Of a stretch of DNA of 64,000 bases, positions 25,242 to 33,764 are shown piece after piece. Each line of letters begins with the position of its first letter. Position 1 is the first letter of the stretch. This DNA comes from Streptomyces celluloflavus. Lineage in GTDB: Bacteria > Actinomycetota > Actinomycetes > Streptomycetales > Streptomycetaceae. Both the position numbers and the translations under genes were made by a program. Location: contig JOEL01000017.1 in the NCBI GenBank assembly GCA_000720995.1, forward strand, positions 1 to 64,000, read 5' to 3'. The notes beneath the pieces were generated by a model. That model saw only the letters and a list, made by a program, of their open reading frames with translations, made no database searches and was not told the origin of the DNA.

Positions 25242-27461
25242 ATGAATGCGCCGTACGACGGTGACCGCGGCCGGGGCGCCGGTGGCGATCCCACGGAGCC
25301 GGTCCCTCCGACGCCCCAGGTGCCCGCAGCCCAGGACCCCTATGTCCAGGACGCGTACCGGAACAACCCCCACCGCGCCCAGGATCCGACGGCCCAGGAT
25401 CCGGTCGCCGAGGCGCTGTACGACCGCGCCGCGCACCCGCCGCCGCCCCCGGGGCAGGCCCCGCAACCGCTCTATCAACAGCCTCCCGCACCACAGCACA
25501 CCCCCGACCCGCAGCTGTGGGCTTCGCCTCCGCCGCCCGAGCCGCAGGGCCCGACCCGCCATCTCCCGTACGGCGACGCTGCCGCGACGACGCAGTTCGT
25601 GGGCGTCGACGATCTGATCACGCAGGCCGCCGACGAGCGTCCCGAACCCGATGCCTTCGCGCATCTCTTCCGGGACCAGCAGCAACGGTCCTACGAGCCG
25701 CAGCGCCCCGCAGCGCCCCCGTCCGTCCCCTCCGCGGCCGGCGGGGAGCCGGGGACGGAGGCGGTATCGCAGCAGTCCGCGCCGGCGCCGGAACCCGCTC
25801 CCGTGGCGGTGGCTGGCAAGTCTTCCGGCGGTCGTGCCTCCAGCCTGCTCAAGTCCAGCGCGCTGATGGCCGCCGGCACGATGGTGTCCCGCCTCACCGG
25901 TTTCGTCCGCTCGGCGCTGATCGTCGCCGCGCTCGGCGGTGCCGTGCTCGGTGACTCCTGGCAGGTCGCCTACCAGCTACCAACGATGATCTTCATCCTG
26001 ACCATCGGCGGCGGTCTGAACTCCGTCTTCGTCCCCCAGCTCGTGCGGGCGATGAAGGAGGACGAGGACGGCGGCGAGGCGTACGCCAACCGGCTGCTCA
26101 CGCTGGTGGTCGTGATCCTCGGGGCGCTGACGGTGCTGGCGGTATTCGCCGCGCCGCTCCTGGTGAAACTGGTCTCCTTCGACATCTCACGCGATCCGGC
26201 GGCCAACGAAGTCGCCGTCGCGTTCACCCGCTACTGCGTGCCCACGATCTTCTTCATGGGCCTGCATGTCGTGATGGGACAGATCCTCAACGCCCGTGGC
26301 CGCTTCGGCGCGATGATGTGGACCCCGGTCCTGAACAACATCGTCATGATCGCCACGTTCGGCCTGTTCATCTGGGTTTACGGTTCCGCGAAGACCTCCC
26401 ACATCGGCGTCACCACCATCCCCTCCGAGGGCATCCGGCTGCTGGGGATCGGCACACTCCTCGGTCTCGTCGTCCAGGCGCTGGCGATGATCCCGTACCT
26501 GCGCGACGCCGACTTCAAGCTGCGGCTGCGCTTCGACTGGCGCGGACACGGTCTGGGCAAGGCCGCCAAGCTCGCCAAGTGGACCGTACTGTTCGTCCTC
26601 GCCAACCAGGCGGGCGTCCTCGTCGTCACCCAGCTCTCCACCTGGGCCGGCAACACCGCCGCCCAGCAGGGCCACCCGGGCACCGGCTTCATCTCCTACG
26701 CCAGCGCGCAGCTGATCTGGAACATGCCGCAGGCGATCATCACCGTCTCCGTGATGGCGGCGCTGCTGCCGCGGCTGGCACGGTCCGCCCATGACGGCGA
26801 CACCGGAGCCGTCCGGGACGACATGTCCCAGGGGCTTCGTACCTCCGCGGTCGCCATCGTCCCGATCTCGTTCGGCTTTCTCGCCCTCGGCATCCCGCTC
26901 TGCACGCTGGTCTACGGCTCGTCGGGCGCCGGGATTCCGATGGGCTACATGCTGATGGCCTTCGGTGTCGGCCTGATTCCGTTCTCGGTGCAGTACGTCA
27001 TTCTGCGTGCCTTCTACGCGTACGAAGACACCCGCACCCCCTTCTACAACACGGTGATCGTCGCGGCAGTCAACGCCGCCGCCTCCGCCCTCTGCTTCCT
27101 GCTCCTGCCCGCTCGCTGGGCCGTGGTCGGCATGGCGGCCTCCTACGGGCTGGCGTACATCATCGGTGTGGGTGTGGCCTGGCGCCGTCTGAGCAAGCGG
27201 ATGGGCGGCGACCTGGACGGTGCGCACATCGTCCGGACATACGCGCGGCTGGCCGGGGCGAGCATTCCGGCCACGATCGTCTCCGGTGCCGTGGTGTACG
27301 GCATCATGCAGGTGCTCGGCAGCGAGTTCCTCGGCTCGCTCGCCGCCCTGATCGGCGGCTGTGTCGCACTTCTGGCCGTCTTCTACGTCGCCGCTCGCAA
27401 GATGCGGATCGAAGAGCTGAACGCCCTGGTCGGCATGGTCCGAGCCAAGCTGGGGCGCTGA
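25242..27461 (+). CDS. murJ: MurJ lipid II flippase (MviN family)
   Basis: A 739-residue flippase for the peptidoglycan precursor lipid II. The first 200 residues are a Pro/Gln/Ala-rich cytoplasmic region absent from most MurJ proteins but usual in actinobacteria. About fourteen transmembrane helices follow, starting SSALMAAGTMVSRLTGFVRS. The conserved polar residues of the core are present, e.g. Arg in GFVRSALIVAALG and IGGGLNSVFVPQLVRA. It is preceded by the DUF6049 gene and followed by a pseudokinase gene, as in Mycobacterium, where a phosphorylated FHA partner is involved. Confidence 0.95.
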   Translation: MNAPYDGDRGRGAGGDPTEPVPPTPQVPAAQDPYVQDAYRNNPHRAQDPTAQDPVAEALYDRAAHPPPPPGQAPQPLYQQPPAPQHTPDPQLWASPPPPEPQGPTRHLPYGDAAATTQFVGVDDLITQAADERPEPDAFAHLFRDQQQRSYEPQRPAAPPSVPSAAGGEPGTEAVSQQSAPAPEPAPVAVAGKSSGGRASSLLKSSALMAAGTMVSRLTGFVRSALIVAALGGAVLGDSWQVAYQLPTMIFILTIGGGLNSVFVPQLVRAMKEDEDGGEAYANRLLTLVVVILGALTVLAVFAAPLLVKLVSFDISRDPAANEVAVAFTRYCVPTIFFMGLHVVMGQILNARGRFGAMMWTPVLNNIVMIATFGLFIWVYGSAKTSHIGVTTIPSEGIRLLGIGTLLGLVVQALAMIPYLRDADFKLRLRFDWRGHGLGKAAKLAKWTVLFVLANQAGVLVVTQLSTWAGNTAAQQGHPGTGFISYASAQLIWNMPQAIITVSVMAALLPRLARSAHDGDTGAVRDDMSQGLRTSAVAIVPISFGFLALGIPLCTLVYGSSGAGIPMGYMLMAFGVGLIPFSVQYVILRAFYAYEDTRTPFYNTVIVAAVNAAASALCFLLLPARWAVVGMAASYGLAYIIGVGVAWRRLSKRMGGDLDGAHIVRTYARLAGASIPATIVSGAVVYGIMQVLGSEFLGSLAALIGGCVALLAVFYVAARKMRIEELNALVGMVRAKLGR

Positions 27462-27568
27462 GCGGGCACAACCATCGCCTGCCACCGTGTGTCGTGCATA
27501 GTGGCGGACTGTGGGCACAATTGTCTTGGCTCATTGAGCCTGCATCGGATGGGGAGGCAGGAACGACG

Positions 27569-29281
27569 GTGGCGGAACGGAGCACGGCTGCCGTCGGCGT
27601 GGCCGACACGAGCGGTGAGGAACCGCTGACCGCCAAGGCGGGTAAGGCCACGGACGACGGTGCAGAGGCCGAGAAGGTATCCGGCACGGAAAAGGACGCC
27701 GCACGCACTGACGAGAAGCGTGCCACGGCGCCCGAAGCGGAGCCGCCGGAGCTGCACAGCGGCCATAAGCTCGCCAGACGTTACCGTCTTGAGGAGTGCG
27801 TCACCCGTCTGGACGGATTCAGTAGCTGGCGTGCGGTCGACGAAAAGCTGCGCCGGGCCGTCGGGGTACACATCCTGCCGGCCGACCACCCACGGGCCCG
27901 CCCGGTGCTGTCCGCCGCCCGGTCCTCCGCGCTCCTCGGTGACCCCCGGTTCGTCCAGGTCCTCGACGCCGTCGAGGAAAACGATCTCGTATACGTCGTC
28001 CACGAATGGCTGCCGGACGCCATCGAACTCTCCGCCGTGTTCGCCAACGGCCCGATGGAGCCGCACGACGCCTACCAGCTCGTCAGCCAGATCTCGCAGG
28101 CCATGGCCGCCGCGCACCGCGAGGGCCTGTCGCATCTGCGGATCACCCCCGGCTCGGTGCTGCGTACGGAGTCCGGGCAGTACCGCATCCGCGGTCTCGC
28201 CGTCATGGCCGCGCTGCGCGGTATCACTTCCGAGCACCCCCAGCGCACCGACACCGAGGCGATCGGCGCGCTCCTGTACGCCGCCCTGACCCAGCGCTGG
28301 CCGTACGAAAGCGACGCCTACGGCCTTTCCGGCCTGCCGAAGGACGTCGGTCTGATCGCTCCCGACCAGGTACGGGCAGGAGTGCACCGCGGGCTGTCCG
28401 AGCTCGCCATGCGCGCGCTGGTCAATGACGGTGCCACGGCGTCCCGCCAGGAACAGCCGTGCACCACCCCGGAGGAACTGGCCAAGGCCGTCGCGGCGAT
28501 GCCGCGCATCCGGCCTCCCGAGACGGCCTTCTCCACTCCGCCGCCCTACCAGCGCACCGGCTTTCAGCAGGGCACCTATGGTCAGCCGCAGTCCCGCACC
28601 GGCCAGTCGGCACCGCCCGTTCCCCTTCCGCCGCCTCCGCTGCAGAGCCGCACCGGCAAGGCACTCAAGTGGTCCGTCTCCGCGCTGCTCATCGCGGCTC
28701 TGGGGCTGGGCAGCTGGCAGCTGGCGGACACGCTGCTCAAGCGGGAAGGCGAACACGAGGGATCGGGCAACTCGCAGGCGGAGAACCACGCGCCGAAGAA
28801 GCACGTCAGCAAGCCGATCAAGATCGTTGATGCCACCGAGTACTACCCGGACGGCAAGCCGCAACACCCCGACCAGGTACGGGACACCTACGACGGGAAC
28901 CCCGGCACCTACTGGCGCAGTGTGAGCTATCTCGAGGGACCGGACCTGAATCCGGCCTTCAAGAAGGGCGTGGGCATCGTCTACGACCTCGGCTCGGAGC
29001 AGCAGATAAGCAGCGCGTCGATCGGGCTGCACTACGGCGGCGATCACACCACCGTGACGCTCTACGCAGCCAATTCGCTCTCCTCGTCGGAGCCGCTGAG
29101 TTCCATGCGGAAACTCGGCACAACCCAGACTTCGGAGACCGAAGCGAAGATCAAGCTCAAGGAGCCGACGAAGGCACGCTACGTCCTCATGTGGATCACC
29201 GCGATGCCCCATTCGGAGCGGGACGACTACAGCGACAGCGGCTATAAGCAGGGTGTGACAGAGGTTTCCTTCGACAGCTGA
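27569..29281 (+). CDS. Membrane-anchored pseudokinase with discoidin-like external domain, MurJ partner
   Basis: A 570-residue protein. A kinase-like fold (about 48-300) starts YRLEECVTRLDGFSSWRAVDEK, but the catalytic residues are gone: the VAIK lysine is His (VGVHIL), the HRD loop reads SHLRITPGSVL, and DFG is replaced by IRGLA. It is therefore a pseudokinase. A Pro/Gln-rich linker, one transmembrane helix (about 366-390) and an external beta-domain resembling discoidin/F5-F8 (IGLHYGG, RYVLMWIT) follow. GTG 27569 has GGGGAGGCAGG upstream; the frame also continues 25 codons further 5'. In Mycobacterium the related domain is fused to MviN. It likely binds MurJ and reports envelope state. Confidence 0.85.
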   Translation: MAERSTAAVGVADTSGEEPLTAKAGKATDDGAEAEKVSGTEKDAARTDEKRATAPEAEPPELHSGHKLARRYRLEECVTRLDGFSSWRAVDEKLRRAVGVHILPADHPRARPVLSAARSSALLGDPRFVQVLDAVEENDLVYVVHEWLPDAIELSAVFANGPMEPHDAYQLVSQISQAMAAAHREGLSHLRITPGSVLRTESGQYRIRGLAVMAALRGITSEHPQRTDTEAIGALLYAALTQRWPYESDAYGLSGLPKDVGLIAPDQVRAGVHRGLSELAMRALVNDGATASRQEQPCTTPEELAKAVAAMPRIRPPETAFSTPPPYQRTGFQQGTYGQPQSRTGQSAPPVPLPPPPLQSRTGKALKWSVSALLIAALGLGSWQLADTLLKREGEHEGSGNSQAENHAPKKHVSKPIKIVDATEYYPDGKPQHPDQVRDTYDGNPGTYWRSVSYLEGPDLNPAFKKGVGIVYDLGSEQQISSASIGLHYGGDHTTVTLYAANSLSSSEPLSSMRKLGTTQTSETEAKIKLKEPTKARYVLMWITAMPHSERDDYSDSGYKQGVTEVSFDS

Positions 29282-29579
29282 CGGGGGGTGGGCTCGGCGA
29301 CCGCCGGCGGCGGAGTCTTCCGGTGCCGGCCGCTGAACCAGCCCTCCCCGGTCTCCCCCACGGGGGTCGTGTCCGTGAGTGTCCAGATGCGATCGTCATC
29401 GCATCGCAAAGAATGGCCTTCACTCGCCGTAGTCATCAATTTCACCACTTGCAGCAACCGGAATTCCGTTCCGCACCGGACAGCGCGACCGAGCCGAGTT
29501 CCCCAATACGCAGCCATGGGAATTTTGCGCCCCCTGTGCACTGGCTCCACCGCTCAAGAACGACACGCTTCGACCATCT

Positions 29580-29608
29580 GATCCGCCCGAGCTGCGCTCG
29601 GGCGGATC
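29580..29608 (+). terminator. Terminator upstream of sigM
   Basis: A 13-bp perfect stem GATCCGCCCGAGC with a TGC loop, 299 bases after the pseudokinase stop. The 29282-29579 spacer otherwise holds no recognisable gene; the sigM promoter may lie just past the hairpin. Confidence 0.8.
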
Positions 29609-29659
29609 ATTTACTTCCGTAGCACGGCGGGCTTCAATGGGACGCGAGATCAGGTAGCT

Positions 29660-30370
29660 ATGGCCGGGGGGCCCGTGTCCACCGAGAGCGATGAGGTTTC
29701 GATACCGACCGACGCCGATCTCCTCGCCATGCACGTGAAAGGCGACACCGCCGCCTTCGGGGAGATCGTCCGACGACACCGCGACCGACTCTGGGCGGTG
29801 GCGATCCGCACTCTTGGTGATCGCGAAGAAGCCGCCGATGCCGTCCAGGATGCCTTGGTTTCCGCGTACCGTGCGGCCCACACTTTTCGCGGCCAATCAG
29901 CCGTGACGACATGGCTGCACCGCATCACGGTGAATGCCTGTCTGGACCGGGCCCGTAAGGCCGCCTCCCGACGCACCTCGCCCATCGCCGAAACCGAGCA
30001 CCTCGAACAAATTCTTGAGCCGCACGAATCCGCCGCCATGCCTGCTGAGCGCCGGGATCTGCACCGCGAGCTGCTTGGCGCGCTGCGCACACTGCCTGAG
30101 GAGCAGCGCGCCGCTCTCGTGCTCGTCGATATGCAGGGTTACCCGGTCGCCGAAGCCGCCGAGATCCTCGGTGTCCCGACCGGCACGGTGAAAAGCCGCT
30201 GTGCACGGGGCCGTACCCGGCTTCTGCCCCTGGTCACCCATCTGCGCACCGACAACGGGGATAGCAGAGCCAGAAGCGGGGGAAGGAACCCGGCGCAGGG
30301 GCCATCCGTCCCACCGACGGCAGGACCGCATGACACAGGTGCCGTGAAGGGCGGAGGTGGGCGAGCGTGA
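29660..30370 (+). CDS. sigM: ECF RNA polymerase sigma factor SigM
   Basis: A 236-residue extracytoplasmic-function sigma factor. Region 2 is at about 20-85 (DTAAFGEIVRRHRDRLWAVAIRTLGDREEAADAVQDALVSAYR) with the -10 recognition helix FRGQSAVTTWLHRITVN. Region 4 is at about 128-190 (LRTLPEEQRAALVLVDMQGYPVAEAAEILGVPTGTVKSR). The C-terminal 40 residues are extra. Streptomyces carry this sigM at this locus, ahead of trxB. It overlaps its anti-sigma gene by four bases (GTGA), indicating coupled translation. The start is uncertain: ATG 29660 or a GTG some codons later. Confidence 0.9.
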   Translation: MAGGPVSTESDEVSIPTDADLLAMHVKGDTAAFGEIVRRHRDRLWAVAIRTLGDREEAADAVQDALVSAYRAAHTFRGQSAVTTWLHRITVNACLDRARKAASRRTSPIAETEHLEQILEPHESAAMPAERRDLHRELLGALRTLPEEQRAALVLVDMQGYPVAEAAEILGVPTGTVKSRCARGRTRLLPLVTHLRTDNGDSRARSGGRNPAQGPSVPPTAGPHDTGAVKGGGGRA

Positions 30371-31299
30371 CGTCGACGACCGACACCGGTGAGCACCCGG
30401 AGGTCTCCGAGATCTCCGATCTCACGGATGGCCTGCTCTCACCGTCCCGTGCCGCTGCACTGCGCCACCATCTCGCCGCCTGTGCGCTGTGCGAAGACGT
30501 CTACGCTTCGCTGGAGGAAATTCGGGGTCTGCTCGGCACGCTCCCGGGCCCGACGCGGATGCCGGCCGATGTAGCCGGGCGCATCGATGCCGCGCTCGCT
30601 GCCGAGGTCCTGCTCGACTCCACCCTGCCCTCCAACGAGACGCTGGTTTCACGTGAAACAGCCACAGTCTCCGCCCCGGTTTCACGTGAAACCGAGTCCG
30701 GTTCGCCCATCGTCAGTGCAGCGCCCGGCCGGCCGAGCGGGCGGCCGCGGGGTGCATCCGGGCCGGGCCGTCAGACCTCAGGGGGCCGCAGGACCCGTTT
30801 GCGACGCTGGCCCAGGGTCCTGCTCGGCACCGCAGCAGCCGCAGCAGTGTTGGGCGTCGGTGGCATCCTGATCCAGAACGCCACCGGTGACGGCAGCCAG
30901 GGAGGCTCTCCGGTCCGGCACGCCCCGGCTGCTGAAAAGAGCGCGGGCGGTTCGGCTGGACTGACCTCCGCGACCCTCGGGGCACACGTCCACGACTTGC
31001 TCGCCTCGAAGGGGTCACGGAAGTCTCCGGATATCGGTACCCGAAGCTCCCCCGAGACTCCGCTACGTGGCAGTGCCGACACCGTCCCCTCGTGTGTGCG
31101 CCAAGGCATCGGCCGTACGGAGACACCGCTCGCAGCCAGTCACAGCGTCTACGGTGGGGAGGACGCCTACCTCGTCGTGCTGCCTCATCCGTCCGACCCC
31201 TCACGCGTCTCGGCGTATGTCGTCGCGTCCTCCTGCGTCTCTGCCGCTCCGCCTGTTCCCGGAAAGATTTTGCTGACCCACTCGTACCAGCGAGACTGA
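30367..31299 (+). CDS. Zinc-type (ZAS) anti-sigma factor, membrane-spanning
   Basis: A 310-residue partner of SigM. The N-terminal anti-sigma zinc motif HHLAACALC (HxxxCxxC) lies near residues 37-45. A disordered linker containing the pentapeptide VSRET twice follows, both encoded by perfect parS sites. One transmembrane helix covers about 150-170, and the C-terminal 140 residues lie outside and contain two cysteines. Such factors hold SigM at the membrane until an external signal triggers release. Overlap with the sigM stop (GTGA) shows cotranscription. Redox control through the Zn-binding cysteines is possible. Confidence 0.88.
   Translation: MTSTTDTGEHPEVSEISDLTDGLLSPSRAAALRHHLAACALCEDVYASLEEIRGLLGTLPGPTRMPADVAGRIDAALAAEVLLDSTLPSNETLVSRETATVSAPVSRETESGSPIVSAAPGRPSGRPRGASGPGRQTSGGRRTRLRRWPRVLLGTAAAAAVLGVGGILIQNATGDGSQGGSPVRHAPAAEKSAGGSAGLTSATLGAHVHDLLASKGSRKSPDIGTRSSPETPLRGSADTVPSCVRQGIGRTETPLAASHSVYGGEDAYLVVLPHPSDPSRVSAYVVASSCVSAAPPVPGKILLTHSYQRD
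30646..30659. other. parS site inside anti-sigma gene
   Basis: Perfect GTTTCACGTGAAAC within coding sequence. In this frame it is read VSRET. Confidence 0.92.
30679..30692. other. parS site inside anti-sigma gene
   Basis: Perfect GTTTCACGTGAAAC, 33 bp after the previous one, again read VSRET. Confidence 0.92.
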
Positions 31300-31326
31300 G
31301 CGGCGGGATGTGCACTGCGGCACTCC

Positions 31327-31354
31327 GGGAATGCCCGGCCCGTAGGATCCGTTG
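31327..31354 (+). promoter_or_regulatory. SigR-type promoter of trxB
   Basis: GGGAAT (31327-31332), 18 bp, then GTTG (31351-31354): the exact SigR consensus GGGAAT-N18-GTT known for the thiol-stress regulon of S. coelicolor, whose trxBA operon is the classical target. Confidence 0.86.
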
Positions 31355-31416
31355 GGTGGGGTGAGAGTTTCGAGAGTGCCCCCAGCAAGCAGTCGGCAGA
31401 GACAAGGAAGACACCC

Positions 31417-32391
31417 GTGAGCGACGTCCGCAACGTGATCATCATCGGCTCCGGGCCCGCGGGCTACACCGCAGCGCTCTACACCGCCCGCGCGTCCCTG
31501 AAGCCACTCGTCTTCGAAGGTGCCGTCACCGCCGGCGGTGCGCTGATGAACACCACCGACGTGGAAAACTTCCCCGGGTTCCGCGACGGCATCATGGGTC
31601 CGGACCTCATGGACAACATGCGCGCTCAGGCCGAACGCTTCGGAGCCGAGCTCGTGCCGGACGACATCGTCTCGGTCGACCTCTCCGAGGAGATCAAGAC
31701 CGTCACCGACACCGCGGGCACGGTGCACCGGGCGAAGGCCGTCATCGTCACCACCGGCTCGCAGCACCGTAAGCTCGGCCTGCCCCGCGAGGACGAGCTG
31801 TCCGGCCGCGGCGTCTCCTGGTGCGCCACCTGCGACGGGTTCTTCTTCAAGGAGCAGGACATCGTCGTCGTCGGCGGCGGCGACACGGCGATGGAAGAGG
31901 CCACGTTCCTCTCCCGCTTCGCCAAGACCGTCACGATCGTCCACCGCCGCGACACCCTGCGGGCGAGCAAGGCAATGCAGGAGCGTGCCTTCGCCGACCC
32001 GAAGATCAAGTTTGTGTGGGACAGCGAGATCGCCGAGATCCACGGCGAGAACAAGCTCTCCGGTCTGACGCTGCGCAACGTCAAGACCGGCGAGACGTCC
32101 GAGTTCCCGGCGACCGGCCTGTTCATCTCGATTGGCCACGACCCGCGGACGGAACTGTTCAAGGGCCAGCTGAACCTGGACGACGAGGGCTACCTGAAGG
32201 TCGAGTCGCCGAGCACGCGTACGAACCTGGCGGGCGTCTTCGCCGCTGGTGACGTCGTGGACCACACCTACCGGCAGGCGATCTCCGCAGCGGGCACGGG
32301 CTGCTCCGCAGCCCTCGACGCCGAGCGGTTCCTCGCGGCGCTCGCGGATGGCGAGACCGCCGGTGAGCCGGCGAAGGTCGCTTCCGTCTGA
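31417..32391 (+). CDS. trxB: Thioredoxin-disulfide reductase TrxB
   Basis: A 324-residue NADPH-dependent flavoenzyme that keeps thioredoxin reduced. FAD-binding motif IIIGSGPAGYTAALYTARA (7-25), redox pair CATC (in WCATCDGFFF) and NADP-binding VVGGGDTAMEEA are present. The C-terminal GVFAAGDVVDHTYRQAI stretch is the FAD contact seen in the family. GTG is the start codon. Expression is probably raised by thiol oxidation through the SigR promoter upstream; trxA follows 47 bases on. Confidence 0.97.
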   Translation: MSDVRNVIIIGSGPAGYTAALYTARASLKPLVFEGAVTAGGALMNTTDVENFPGFRDGIMGPDLMDNMRAQAERFGAELVPDDIVSVDLSEEIKTVTDTAGTVHRAKAVIVTTGSQHRKLGLPREDELSGRGVSWCATCDGFFFKEQDIVVVGGGDTAMEEATFLSRFAKTVTIVHRRDTLRASKAMQERAFADPKIKFVWDSEIAEIHGENKLSGLTLRNVKTGETSEFPATGLFISIGHDPRTELFKGQLNLDDEGYLKVESPSTRTNLAGVFAAGDVVDHTYRQAISAAGTGCSAALDAERFLAALADGETAGEPAKVASV

Positions 32392-32438
32392 CCTCGCACC
32401 CCCGCTTTCCCACTCACCCACGCAGTAAGGAGATTGCC

Positions 32439-32765
32439 ATGGCCGGCGCCACGGTAACCGTGACGGACGACAACTTCGAAGAGGTCGTCCTCAAGAACGA
32501 CAAGCCTGTCCTGGTCGAGTTCTGGGCCACCTGGTGCGGCCCGTGCCGCCAGGTCGCCCCGTCCTTGGAGGCCATCGCCGCCGAGCACGACGAGATCGTC
32601 ATCGCCAAGCTGAACACTGACGAGAACCCGGCGACCACCGCCAAGTACGGCGTCATGTCCATCCCGACCATGAACGTCTACCAGGGCGGCGAGGTCGTGA
32701 AGACCATCGTGGGTGCCAAGCCGAAGGCGGCGATCCAGCGGGATCTGGCGGACTACCTCGTCTGA
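32439..32765 (+). CDS. trxA: Thioredoxin TrxA
   Basis: A 108-residue cytoplasmic thioredoxin. The active-site WCGPC lies in VLVEFWATWCGPCRQVAP; the cis-proline is in SIPTMNVYQGG. The ATG at 32439 has AAGGAG upstream. It is cotranscribed with trxB and is reduced by it. Expected partners are ribonucleotide reductase and peroxiredoxins. A parS site and a hairpin follow the stop. Confidence 0.97.
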   Translation: MAGATVTVTDDNFEEVVLKNDKPVLVEFWATWCGPCRQVAPSLEAIAAEHDEIVIAKLNTDENPATTAKYGVMSIPTMNVYQGGEVVKTIVGAKPKAAIQRDLADYLV

Positions 32766-32778
32766 GGCACGCCGCTAC

Positions 32779-32792
32779 GTTTCACGTGAAAC
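32779..32792. other. parS site
   Basis: Perfect GTTTCACGTGAAAC, 13 bases after trxA; overlaps the start of the trxA terminator hairpin by three bases. Confidence 0.92.
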
Positions 32793-32823
32793 GGGCCCGT
32801 CCCTTCAAGGGGGCGGGCCCGTT
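32790..32823. terminator. Terminator between trxA and GNAT gene
   Basis: A 10-bp perfect stem AACGGGCCCG/CGGGCCCGTT with a G/C-rich loop in the convergent spacer. Confidence 0.82.
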
Positions 32824-32838
32824 CTCTGTTCGCTGCCG

Positions 32839-33456
32839 CTACAGGGGCCGCAGGGCAGGTTCCTTCTGGACGGCACCCAGCAAGCGGTCGAGGGCCAGCT
32901 CGACATCTTCCTTCCACGAGATCGTGGTCCGCAGCTCCAACCGCAGCCGCGGGTACCGCGGGTGCGGACGTACGGTCTTGAAGCCCACCGCGAGGAGGTG
33001 GTCGGCAGGCAGGACACACGCCGGCCCGTTCCACCGGGCGTCTCCGAAGGCTTCGATGGCCTTGAAGCCGCGCTGGATAATGTCCTTGGCCACCGTCTGC
33101 ACCATCACTCGCCCGAGCCCCTGTCCTTGATAGCCGGGGAGCAGCCACGCGGTGAGCAGCTGTACCGCATCCGGCGACACCGGGCTGGTGGGAAAGGCCA
33201 TGGACCGCGGGACATAAGCAGGCGGGGCATACATCACGAACCCGACGGGCGCATCGTCGACATAGACCACCCGCCCGCAGGATCCCCACTCCAGCAGCAC
33301 TGCCGAGATCCAGGCTTCCTTCTCAAGCTCGGGTCGGCCCGCCTTTACCGCGGCTTCGCCGCTGACGGGGTCGAGCTCCCAGAAGACGCAGGAGCGGCAG
33401 CGCTTGGGGAGATCCGGAAGGTTGTCCAGCGTGAGTGGTACGAGCCGTCGGCCCAT
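32839..33456 (-). CDS. GNAT family N-acetyltransferase
   Basis: A 205-residue protein with the GNAT acetyl-CoA fold: VVYVDDAPVGFVMYAPP (strand 4), then LLPGYQGQGLGRVMVQTVAKDII, whose GYQGQGLG is the acetyl-CoA loop (Q/RxxGxG/A). The N-terminus RLVPLTLDNLPDLPKRCRSCVFWELDP carries a CxxC-like pair (CRSC). A gene of this kind sits at this place in other Streptomyces; its substrate is unknown. It overlaps out of frame with a possible small membrane-protein gene upstream. Confidence 0.86.
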   Translation of the reverse strand: MGRRLVPLTLDNLPDLPKRCRSCVFWELDPVSGEAAVKAGRPELEKEAWISAVLLEWGSCGRVVYVDDAPVGFVMYAPPAYVPRSMAFPTSPVSPDAVQLLTAWLLPGYQGQGLGRVMVQTVAKDIIQRGFKAIEAFGDARWNGPACVLPADHLLAVGFKTVRPHPRYPRLRLELRTTISWKEDVELALDRLLGAVQKEPALRPL

Positions 33457-33602
33457 GAAGCCAGGTCCTCACTTCCCTCGCCGGCCGCACCGCGGAACGC
33501 CGTCAGCGCCGCCCGTTCTCTGAGCAGACCGCCGACGAAGCCTCCGAGGACTGCGAGGCAGAACCCCGCTGCCCACGTTCCGGTGCGGTTCACCGATCGC
33601 AT
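33345..33602 (-). CDS. Possible small membrane protein, overlapping GNAT start out of frame
   Basis: An 85-codon frame starting at ATG 33602 behind GAGGAGAGG at good spacing. Residues 6-27 form a hydrophobic segment (TWAAGFCLAVLGGFVGGLL) followed by RERAALTAFRGAAGEG. The last 37 codons lie over the GNAT N-terminal region in another frame, which weakens the case. The hydrophobic segment and ribosome binding site favour a real gene, perhaps translationally coupled to the acetyltransferase; no relative is known to me. Confidence 0.42.
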   Translation of the reverse strand: MRSVNRTGTWAAGFCLAVLGGFVGGLLRERAALTAFRGAAGEGSEDLASWADGSYHSRWTTFRISPSAAAPASSGSSTPSAAKPR

Positions 33603-33703
33603 GGCCCTCTCCTCGATGTGAGGTGTCTCCACGTGGATGCGTGCCATACCCGATCGCATCGTATCCACCCTTTACGGGCGCGGATAGCGCCCAGAGAGCA
33701 AAG

Positions 33704-33743
33704 GCGGGCCGTGTTCCGGTATGGACTCCGGAACACGGCCCGC
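33704..33743 (-). terminator. Terminator after parB
   Basis: A 16-bp perfect stem GCGGGCCGTGTTCCGG with an 8-base loop, 22 bases after the parB stop on the minus strand. It ends the parA-parB unit. Confidence 0.87.
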
Positions 33744-33764
33744 CCTTGAGCCAAAGCGGTCGGC

